Shown here: positions 24,178 to 35,500 of the stretch, one piece after another
Layout of the letters: every line of letters starts with the position of its first letter
How positions within the stretch are numbered: the first letter of the stretch is position 1
Position numbers and translations under genes: made by a program
Assembly: GCA_964035545.1 (NCBI GenBank)
Contig: OZ037770.1
Location: forward strand, 13,151,642-13,215,641
DNA length: 64,000 nt
Direction of reading: 5' to 3'
Source of the DNA: Bugula neritina
Lineage: Eukaryota > Bryozoa > Gymnolaemata > Cheilostomatida > Bugulidae
Notes under the pieces: model-generated
What the model saw: only the letters and a program-made list of their open reading frames with translations
Told to the model about the DNA's origin: nothing
Database searches by the model: none

Positions 24178-24776
24178 TTAAGTATGTTGCAGGCTGTCAT
24201 AATGTTCTTCAGTCCAGGCTTGCATAGCAGCATGGCCGACCTCATCTCTCAGGTTGCCAATCCTAGTTTCAGTTTTCTGAGTTTGTCGGCGCATCTATTA
24301 AAATCAGACTTTAGTTAGTAAAAAACTAATGAAAATCAACTAACCTATTTTTAGATTCAACAATGATTTAATTTATTTGGTCAATTTATTAAATAATAAT
24401 TTAAAACATTTACTTTAGTGATTGCAGACAAAGCGCCACTATAAAATCGTGCCATGCGGTCTGCATCGATCTCCACATCCCCATCTGCTGCATGATCATC
24501 AAGTGGTATGACAACTGCAGCATTAGGATTTGAAATGCTTGAAAGAATGCTGTGTACTGTATCAGAGTTGGCTGCTGGTGAATAGTTTGCTGCATGATTT
24601 GCGCGTTCATTCTGTCGATGAATAGGCAGAATATTTGCATCTGCTAAATTTCTGTTCCCTGGCTCAATCTGTTCTGCCTCATGGTCTTCGTTGTCAGATT
24701 GCATATCGTCTTCCATATCTGAAGTTATTTGCTCACCGTCATTTGCATCTTTGTTTGGTTCAGTTGGATCACCCAT
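24178..24776 (-). CDS. Acidic protein of unknown function with C-terminal helix
   Basis: Two coding exons, 24776-24414 and 24294-24178, join in phase 0 to 159 residues. The ATG lies 11 nt downstream of a splice acceptor (cag ending at 24788). A good donor at 24947/24948 marks a non-coding first exon at about 24948-25010. Residues 1-45 are strongly acidic (EDDMQSDNEDHEAEQIEP) and polar, the middle is Asn/Ala-rich and probably unstructured, and the last 50 residues (MARFYSGALSAITKMRRQTQ, then IGNLRDEVGHAAMQAW) look helical and could form a coiled coil. There is no signal peptide or membrane segment. I do not recognise the family. The order acidic, disordered, short helix resembles small nuclear or complex-tethering subunits, but that is only impression. 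Confidence 0.6.
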
Positions 24777-25010
24777 GTTGATTTGTCCTGTGAAGCACAG
24801 ATTTGTAAGTTTAAATGAAGAGAAGGTCGGGGTTGCAAAATTTCAACAAATAGTTAGTCTGCCATTTTGTATAAATAATCACCATAGCATAAGGTCAAGG
24901 ACGTCTAAGTAGTTGCAAACAGATTGTAGGAAGACGACAGGTTTTACCTGTCTCGACGATTTCTTAGACTTGTATTAGTGTTTCCGCTATCAGTGAAAAT
25001 AATGTAACCA

Positions 25011-26514
25011 TGCGTGGCTATAAAATTTAAGTATAATTATTTATAATAATCATAATGATTAAATTAATAATGATGAATATTAACATACCAATACTACAGT
25101 AGGATTTATTATGCCACTTGCTTTATTATTGCACTATATTAGTTTAATTATAAACCCTATGATTATCATAGTTGGGAAGTGTATTCAAAAGATTCAAAAA
25201 ATAAAAAATTAAATCATAAAATTAAATCATAAATGATATACTTACTCTTAGTCTTAGTACTTACAGTTACAGTTAGTGTTACTTAGTTGTATAGTCAGTT
25301 ATACTTATACTCTTATAGTAAATGTAATATTCATTTTGATTTTCTATTTCATTACCGGTTACCCGCAATAATGAATAAGATTTAGATTATCCTAACGCTA
25401 ATGGTTAAAGATATACTCACAAGTTTAAGTTACAGACTATGCTCATGTTGATGCTGCATTATGATTATTAAAATTATTTTCTAGTTCTAAAAATTTTCAT
25501 ATTTATATTGATAATACATCAAGTTCAACTAATTTTTAGTATTAGAGTTACTGTAAGTATAAGTGTTACACCCAGTCTTACTAGGGGTAAGTAAGCGTTT
25601 ACATGATGATAAACTTAAAATTTAACATACCAGTACCCCTAGAGAATTTTCATTTTGATTTAGTGAAACTATACTGAAAGTTGAACAATTAAAATTTTAA
25701 TTTGAAATTAATGACAAATTTAAATAAAAATTACTGATTGCATCGATTTCGATGTTACGATTACAGTTATTTTTGATTTAATTGTAACTTGGACTATAAT
25801 GCTCACTACAGACTAGTAATTTAGTACTTGTAGTTGTAGCAGTAGTTACAGAAGCAATAGCAATAGTATACAAATATACCAATTGGTGACTGTAGAAAAA
25901 TAATAGCTCACTCTAAAATGTAGCTAAATGGTAATGCAAACTTAAGGATGTTATCATTGTTATATCCCATGTTCAAGTTAATGTTACAAGTTTTGTACTA
26001 AGTTACTGCTAAGGCCCTTGCTTGATGTTAAGGCTTTGTATGTAGAGTTCTCTTTTTGTAAAGCTGACAGTATGCCAGCCATCACCCTTAGTCACTTTGA
26101 TCAATTAGCTCATTTGCACCTACTAGTATCTAGTCATCGTAACTGCTACTACTAACTACTAGTAGCTAGTTATTATAACTGCTACTAATAACTACTTGTA
26201 CTATTAGCTAGTTATCGTAACTGCTACTACTAGCTAGTCATCAAATTCTTGTTTTGTTTGTCCCATATTAATTCTAAATGTTCTATCTCATTGTATTAGC
26301 AGCATTTAACAAATTATAATGTTAAAAATGTCATTCGCGTATTGTGCATGTCATGGTAGTGTTGAATATTATATAAACGTATATCAAAAACTGTGCTTCA
26401 TTTTGTTCACCAGCTTTATTTGTTTATTTTGTTACTTTTTCAATAGAGTTAATTTTAGAATTTGTCTTATGAACCCAGCAAAGCAATAACTCAGCTGATC
26501 ATTGGTTATTAGAC
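25011..26514. repeat. Intergenic AT-rich stretch with 'actactagtagctagttat' repeats
   Basis: It separates the divergently oriented acidic-protein and NEPRO genes. At 26118-26240 a unit of about 35 bp with 'gctagttatcgtaactgcta' is repeated about three times. No clear TATA box is visible before the NEPRO ATG. Confidence 0.5.
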
Positions 26515-29500
26515 ATGGAAGAATTTCTGAAGAAACAGATTGCTGGTCCACCATTTATCCGGTTTCCTGTGAAGGAATATATAGAGTGCTCAAGTAAGCT
26601 GGTAGCATGGTGTATTAATATATATTTGTGATTATGCTAGATCAGTTAGTAGTACTAGCACTAGTAGAAGTTATTTGTATTAGTATAAGTTAGTACTGGT
26701 ACTAGTATATGTTCATAGTAGTAGTATAAGTTGTTAGTAGTAGTACATGTTGTTAGTATTAGTTTTTAAGTTATTAGTACTAGTGTATGTTAGCAGTAAT
26801 ATATGTTATTAGTATTAGTGTAAGTTGTAAGTATTAGTAAGTATTAGTATTAGTTGTAGTATAAGTTATTAGTATTAGTATAAGTTATTAGTAGTAGTAT
26901 AAGTTATTAGTATCCTGCTATCCATTTTCTCGCCATTTTAATCTGATGTTCAAATATATAAAAGTATCATATTTGTTGTGTTTTAAAACCTCACAATCTC
27001 ATCTTCAGGAAAATTAAAGTCAATATGTTGGAGTTGTCTGCCTTTAGAGTTGATGAAATCAATGTGTTGTAATTGTCTTCTTTTAGAGTTGATAAAGTCT
27101 AATAACCAGGCCTTGCGACTTCTACAAACATGTATGAATAATAACTCTAGTCTCTGGGCGGAAGTTGATATTCTCAGGAAAGCTCTCTACAAAATGAAAT
27201 CAAAATGGCGGTTGGAGCCGGTTTTCCGTGGTACCAAACAGGTGGGGGACATAACTCTGTTCCTCTTTATTTGTACTCTTTCTAACCTTTTTAGTCATTA
27301 ATTGTAGATATTTTTTCAAGTATTTGTAAACAGTTTTCTTATAGTGTATTTTGAACCAGAAAGATATTTACCTACTTATTTACATTCAGTATTTATTAAC
27401 TTACCTGTATACATACTTACCTACTGTTTTACCTACCTACCTGTATACATACTTACTTGTTCTAGTAAGAACTAGTGTGATGGTGTATTGAAATAGTTAT
27501 CATTTTACACTGAAAGGGGAATTAATACTGGTCAATATAGCTATTATTTTGAATATTATTTATCTCGAATAATTAATATTTTTAACATGACAGATCGAAT
27601 ATCGGAGTCTGCCTGAATGCCAAATTAAAAGTTATTAATAGGCCATATTTGTGCAAATTGCATTAATCTAAAAATAGAACTAATTTATTATGACATTTGA
27701 GGTTGTTGAAGCCAAAAGACATTTTCTGTATAGCAAGTAGTGTTTATCATTAACATTAGAAAATATAGTTGTACATTGTCCACAATGGCTGTAATTAAAC
27801 AAGTAAAACGATATTCCCTCTCCCTCCCCTCCACTTTTTACTGTACAAGTTGGTATACTAGAGTTATCCTATCTCTGTCTAGGTGCTGAAATGCATGACT
27901 ACATTACGTTCAGAGAAGCTGTTGGATACAATATCCACGGCATTAAACAGTGTCATAGGTCTAGACGGCAAACTTCTCGTCCCGTCTAGACAGTACCTGG
28001 AATATCTTCTAGTCAAAATCATTGGTAAGTGACCACCATGTTGATTACCTGTACACATGGGTGCTGTTGTTTACCTGTACGCATAATCGCTGTTGTTTAC
28101 CTGTACACATATTTGTTGCTGTTTACACATAATTATTTACTCTACTGGTAATAGGTAAGATAGTTTGAAACGTTATTTAATGTGTGTGTGTAGTTATATT
28201 GTATTTAGATAGATTGTTTAAACTTTTGTCAATCATCACTTTTTCTCGTCGAAAAGCTAATTTCTTGTGGGAAGACAACTTTTAATTTCTAATTATTTAC
28301 TGTAGATTTATATGTGGAGTAAATTGGAGTTGCTGTATTAGATTGTTTTTGTATAACATAATATACTGTATTACACATTATACTGTGTTATGTACTATAC
28401 TGTATACATAATATACTGTAAAACATATACTGTATCATATATGCTATACTGTATCATATACTATACTGTATAACATACTATACTGTATCATATGCTATAC
28501 TGTGTAACATAATATACTGTATCATATGCTATACTGTGTAACATAATATACTGCATCACACACTATACTGTATCATATACTATACTGTATCATATACTAT
28601 ACTGTATAACACACTATACTGTATCACACACTATACTGTATCATATACTACACACTATACTGTAGGTGTAGGTAAGTTAGCCGTACAGACAATAGAATAC
28701 TGTGTGTACGTACACAGCAGACTGATGGGTAAACTAGAGATCGGCCATGTCCTCTCCTCTGTCATATCTTTCTCTGCGTTTGTCAGTCGTGTCTGGTGAG
28801 TTCTACAGTTACCTGCATTAGTTGTGTCAATTTACCTGCGTTATAAGTAACACTTCTTCTCTACTGCTTGGAATGTTTTATTCAAGATATGCTATTGATA
28901 ATTTTTTGCTATTTTTGTCAAGTCAATTTGATTGTTGAAGCAAAAACTTGACTTGTCAGAATGTATAATTTTATAAAAATTCGAATTTCCATTACTTGAA
29001 CAGTTTAGGTTTATTAATAAAACAGTGCTTTCTTCGTATCTCACTAAGCATGACATGGTAGATAACCAGGTTTAACTCGCGGATCCATTAAATTCAGCCA
29101 TTTGTCCCTATATACACATATATAAACCACACAACGGGGGTCCAATTGAATTTTGTGAGATATGGAGGGAGCACTGTATACTTTTTCATTTTCACCCGAA
29201 AATGCTTAGTTGTAATTCAGCCTTGTTCAGCTCTATTGATTTGTTTGGTTCACGAGAAAGCAACTCCCACTCGAATAGATCTGTATGAGTAGTGTACTGT
29301 ACACTGTAGGGTTCTCTCACACACTCTACTGGTACAACTTGACACGTGCTACCAGTGCATCTACTCTCTTCATCTATTGGCTACGTCTGCTGACTACATA
29401 TGGCTCCCAGAATTCCTCCAGCTTCCTCCCAAGTTCCCTGTTGATGTGGAGAAAATCGTGCTGCAAAGGTATAGCTTTGATTTTTGTCTGTCTGTGTGTT

Positions 29501-32500
29501 TCACTGCCTGTATGTTCATTTGTACTCGCAACAATTGTCGATGAGAACATTTTGTGAAGGAGTATTATTATTCGTAGTTGGGTCTAACTGAGTAGCCTGA
29601 AAATTAGAATCAGTGGCAGTCGGAAGTATGCGATATTTTCCATTGATGTATGTAATTTAAAGCATGAGGGAGCTCCCTAATGCTTTAAATAGTATGCACA
29701 GTGGTTAGGGCACTGGCTTAGTAAACACAATGTCAGTGGTTCGAATCCCAGTAAAGGCCATTGGTGATGTTAGGAAGGGAATTCAGTCATAATTGCTTCT
29801 TTGCCAGAATAAAAAATAAGTCCTTAGCTTGCTTAGTAAAACCCTTTCCATCAGAGGTTTACACAGTATAAACCCATATGAGTTTTTGTAGGTAATTTGA
29901 AGCAGTGCATAAACCAACACTTGCTGTTATTTATTTCACAGCAAATTAAAATTTTGTTTAAATGGTATTTTCTTGTTTTGGTGTCCCAGGGCAGTTATAA
30001 AGCTGAGGAGAAGATAAGCTATCAACTGCGGTCAACCTTCTGGTTATTTTGAATTTGAAAAATGCTTGTATCATGAATCATGAGGATGATTCTGTGTATA
30101 AACTCAGCCAGTCACTGTAGAAATATCTATTAGTTGAAAATAATTCCTAATAATTAGTCATTACTGCACATTCCAGGTTTGCTATTAACCTTTTTATCAA
30201 CTCCCGAGTTTGAAGCATAACAGGAAAGCACCCGCTTTGAAGAAAATCTTTATTTCGATTTCGCTAATGATGATATTCCCATTTACTAGGTGCTAAAATT
30301 TCTTTATTCCAAAACTTGAAGTACAATTAAATATTGTGTTTTGAATTAAAGCAACAGCTATGCATAGACATCTGAACATAGACATAAATATTTAGATGGG
30401 TGTTTGAGTTTTATTATTTTAATTTCGAAAGATGTAGCGCAACAGCTGAAGTGATTTAGAATTGGTCAAAAGTTCAACTAAACTCACTAAAACCATAAAC
30501 AAAAATATTTGTGAATTTTTTAACAAATTTATTTTAGGCGGCTATATGTTAGTTAGCATTTAGGTAGTAGTAAAAAAAATTTGATGACCTAAATTTCTTT
30601 AATTGTCTTATTAAATTGTGGTTGAAATTCTCATGAGAACATAACTTCTTTTGCTACATTTCTCATCTAGAACACAGGCTTTTCTCAATTTCTCCAGTAC
30701 CTGAAAGTTAGATACTTGCTTCTCTGTATTTTTAGTGTATTTTTAAATTTTGTACTGTGTAAAAAGCTGCATTGTGTATTAATACAAAGGGCTATTTTAA
30801 TCCACAAGTTTTGTGAAAAGATGGAGAACAGAATATAGGAAGTTTTCACTTAGGGAGGGGTATTCCAACATATCCTGTTGATATTTTAAACTTTTGATCA
30901 AAGTTTTAACTGGTTCTACTCTGTAGTTCTCATCGGGAAGATAATTCTCAAATATCTATGACATCACAAACACAGGAAGTGGCTGACCTCATGTCTACAG
31001 TTGAAGAAGATGTGGGGGTGGTGATTTCCCGCAGCTCTTTCAAAGGTAAATTATGCATAACTCAGTCTCACCTGTTAGCATTATTTCTCTCAACTATTAG
31101 CCCAAACAATCGCTCTATCAACCATGACTCGTATTGTTTGAGTTTAAAGCTCTGGAAACTATTTTAATTTGTCTTTCTGTTAACTGCATATAGAATTATA
31201 TAATCTAAGCCATGTTTTCCACGTGTTGAGTGGCTGGTGTGGGACACGTTGAAACTTTGCATTTTTTGTATATTTCAATAGCTTAAGATTTGCCTAATCT
31301 GTCTAGGTTGAAGATATGTGCACTGTGACAATGGATTCTATGGTATAGGAACGCAAATTGCCTCTTGAATATCTTAAGACAATATAATATTTGCATATAA
31401 TACATTATTCTGTATGGTAGACACTATTGTTACTATGGACATAACTTTAGACCTGGTAGTCAAGGTTTACTTACTAGTTATTATAAATATGTATAAGTTA
31501 AAAGATTCAACCCGCTTCTCACATCTACACTCTCTTACATGCTACAGGTTTATGTCCATTTTAATTTTTTAGTTCAGTGAAATATAGTTTAGCTGGCTAG
31601 ACAGGCCAGTGTCAGTTTTTTATGATTTTTATGTTCTTTTTTGCTAAAGAATGGATTCAAGTAGCAATAATAGAAAACAACACTAATAACATTTGGAGTA
31701 AAATAATATATTGGAAAATCGCATTTAAATGGTTGTGGTATTTGGTAATTAAAAACTGAGCAACTAACCGATATAAGATTAAACACTCACAGTGCAACTA
31801 CCAGCAGAATGAGTACAAGCTGGTGTGTTTGCCAGATGCAAGAAAAGTCTTGCCCCATCTTGACATTTAACACTTTTTACCAGAATTGCGTAGTTATTTG
31901 ATAGCTCTGTTTACTCATTTGGCATCTTTGAGTTGATATAAGTATTTCTTTCACACTTCAGTGAATCTTCCAGTGCCATGTTCTTGTGTCACTCCTTTCC
32001 ACCACATCTTCGAGATCTTATATTTCGCTATTGGCACAGTCTGTCTGTGCGTAAGTGGTGGTCACATGACCTACACCCTGAAGTTATTGAATTCTCTGCT
32101 ACAGAAGTTTTCTTCTGCAAGTTCTGTTGCCAAGTTCCTTTACAGCTGATTTTTAAGAAGCAACGTCTTGTCCCCAAATTCATGTATTTGCGTAAGAAAT
32201 CTTAGGGTTAACTATTATGCCAAGATAGTTACAGAGTATTTAGCCCTGATATATCTCATTCTCCTTTATTCTACTACTACACAGAAATTGTATTCAATTT
32301 GTTCGGCCATCTTCTTTGATCTTTTGGAATATTAATCTGGTCTGGTGACAGCTATTTCATTTTGCTGTAATATAGTTAAATATAGTTTTTAATTTTATCC
32401 ATATAAAACATCACCTAGACATGGTCTACATTACTATGTAATTTGTTAATATGTTTGTCATATATTTTGAAGAATGTTACTGTGACATTTATCTAAATTT

Positions 32501-35500
32501 AATTGAATTTGAGTATTTATTGACTAATTCCATATATTGATTTGTCTTTTTTAAAAAGCCATTAAACAAATTTTTAGATGACCTGAAAGAATAAATCAGC
32601 GATAAAATAAATGTAAGATATTGCAAGCAATACACTTGAAGTTTAATCAACTACAAAGCAAAATTGTAAATAACGCCGGACTTATACTACATAAAACAAC
32701 TAAATGGACATGTGGGGCCTTGTAAACATGTTCACGGAAGTCTAAATTGATGTTTTGGCTAATTTTGTAACAGAAATGTGTGCACATGCTCCCCTTTGCT
32801 ATGCATCATGTATCGGAATTTTATTGCGTGCCAAATGAAATATTTTTTGGAAATCTAGTCGGGCCACATTGCATGTTCTTTTATAAATATAAATATAAAC
32901 AATAATGACATCAAGCGTGGCTATTAGCGCACGAGGAATTCCATGAATTTGCGGTGGAAGTCGGATGTTGGACCGTGTTTAGCAGGCAGTTTGCATAAGT
33001 ATTTAGGGTCATGGAGAATATATTTGAATAATTTACAGCTCAAAAACGTGCAGACCAATGTTCATAGGGAAAATAGAAAACTACGAAAACATTTGTGAAT
33101 TATCATGTCCTGAATATTTTGCTTTTTGTGTGTTGGTAGCATGATAATAACTTTAGATTACAGCTAAACTTAAATCAGTAAAGGATGTACTCTGAGTTTT
33201 AAATCCTTTGATTTAGCAAGCTGTCTAGTCCCAATCATTCCGCTGTTTTATGTCTGTTATGACTCATTTCCTGCTTTTTATTAGCTATTGATCTTTTAAA
33301 ATTACACCAATCCTAATGTGCTGCATTTCCTGTTTCAACTACGGTAAATAAGAATGTGCAAATGCAGATAGTTGTGGTGCTGTTGGCAAAACAATCGTCT
33401 CGGTTTGAAAGAGAAAGTGACTGGTTTATACTTACTGTAACAGAGTAAGTATATTTGTAACAATGTGGTGGCAGCAGTAAACTTGCTTGAGTTTGATGGC
33501 AGCATCTTTCAGCTCATCAAAGTCTGTTCTATTTTAACTTCATTAAAAATCAAAAATCGTAATAAGAAGTAGTGAAAATATGGGGTGTCGCCCAAAAGGA
33601 GGTAATGGTGGGGCCCATTTATTCGCCAATAGCAAGGCTAGTTGAGGTGCAGATGTTGTGATGAGTGAAGCACTTTAGTTACAGATGAGTAATTTACCAC
33701 TTCCCTGAGGTCCTTGGGTTCTGTGTGTTCCAGCAGATGAGTCATTGGAATGTGGCTACGTTATACTTTGGTATACGTGATTAAGTATATCTGGCATTTG
33801 TTGTGTTACTATCACTTTGGGTGAACTCAGAAATCAAGTTCTCTAGTCAAGTACTCTGTTCAAGTACTTTAGTCAAGAACCCTGGTCAAGTACTCTGCTC
33901 AAATTAAAGTTTCTTGGGGTAAAATAGTTCACAGAACTGGTCAAGATGATGGTAATTCAGTCTTATTGCAAATTTTGTAACTCCAAAGAGCAGCTTGCTC
34001 TGTGATTGGATAACTCATGTTACCAGTTTAGCCATATCATTACATTTATATTTCTACCTGGCTCTTTTATATAACCTTCTGCTTTCAAGCGAGGTAGGTG
34101 CAGTAATGGAGAAATTGAAAAAAAGCAATTGTTATATATTGGAAATTTAGCATAAAATGTCATGCTCTCGCCAGAATATCAACCTGCACCCCAAACCAAG
34201 ATTTAGTAAAAAAGATTTAATCTCAATTTCTTCACTACCACTCCTAAGTGTTTCAAGCAAAATTAAGCAAGGCAGGGCAACTGTTACCCTCGCCCACCCC
34301 ATTCAAGGTGTTGTAAGAAAGATCTGTCGGTTCTCCAACTCTGTACTCTGAAGTCTCTCAGGTTTAAAGGAATTCCTGCAGAGTCAGAAGTTTAATGTTT
34401 GTTTTGGTTAATTGGAGCTTGAGAATCTTACTGTCAGTATAAATCACTTTCAGTGGGTGTTAGGATATACAAAGTGTTATAATAGTATAACATTAAGGCT
34501 ATAAGGACTCTAATATTAATAAATGGACCTCATTATGGACTCATTTTGGAAATTTGAAAATTAAGTTATGGTGTTTTTGTGGATTGAAAAACGAAAACAC
34601 ACATAATTGTCGTCTGTTGGTTACCTCAATCTTGAGCACCGCCACATTAAAATAGAGGAAACAGCGTTTGATCTCTTTGCTAATCTTTCACTGGTCTTCC
34701 TCTAACATATTGTGTTCCCATGGGAAGTAAGAATGGACAGACCATTTGTGAAGAATGACTGGTTTACCGTTTTCCATTAAGAGTTGTAGGAACTCTAAGC
34801 ATCGAAACATCAGCTCTGAATGCAGTTGAGTAAGGGGAGGGTATGAGCCTCCCCCCCCCACTCAGGTTTTATGACCAAATGGTCCTCTGCTATTCTGTCT
34901 GCAGTCTATCTAATGATAAGTTTTTCAGATTTGTTTGTCTTTATGACTGAATTGCTTTTCAGCAGTTTTCTAACAACTTACTATAATTTCTTATTTAGAT
35001 TCTTTTTCCTCTCTAATCTAGTAGATACTGCTTTCTATGTAATAATTATTATTTTTAAAAAAATGTATATATATATATTATATTGTTTATGGTATATAAA
35101 TTGTGTTGGTGTATTTCATTGTTTGTTGTATTGCATCTGTTACATGCAAAACCTGTTATTATGAAAATGTAAATTGGATGTTTTATTTCTAAAATAAACC
35201 AACGAAATTCATTTCTTTTGTTTTCTGATCTACTCATGCTACTTCTGGGTGAATAAGACAATGTAGCGCTTATTTGTCTATGCTAATCTTACTATATCTA
35301 TATCAGATGGTATTAATATGAGACTGTTTCAGCTAACCTCTCTCTGTGTGTTTCTCCCCACCAGGTGTAGACACGGTAGTAGATAGTAGCCAGACGTCTG
35401 GTGTCCCACGTAGTACTCAGTTCCAGTCATCCAGTGGATCTACACCAGATCAGTCACATGCAGTTGCAGGTGTGTGACTTTTGCTTTTAATTTATTCTAA

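Larger units (their letters stand above)
31046..35364. other. NEPRO intron 6: no supported exon
   Basis: This 4.3-kb intron contains a 75-codon open frame at 31978-32205 behind a 'cttcag' acceptor-like site, and the MITE copy at 34089. No sequence fits between exons 6 and 7, which join directly in phase 1. Confidence 0.5.

Noticed and set aside
29285-29557. 90-codon frame overlapping NEPRO exon 5
   Set aside because: Wrong frame. The frame one step over joins exon 4 in phase and gives the NEPRO-like WVLSHTLLVQL and LPEFLQLPPKFP.
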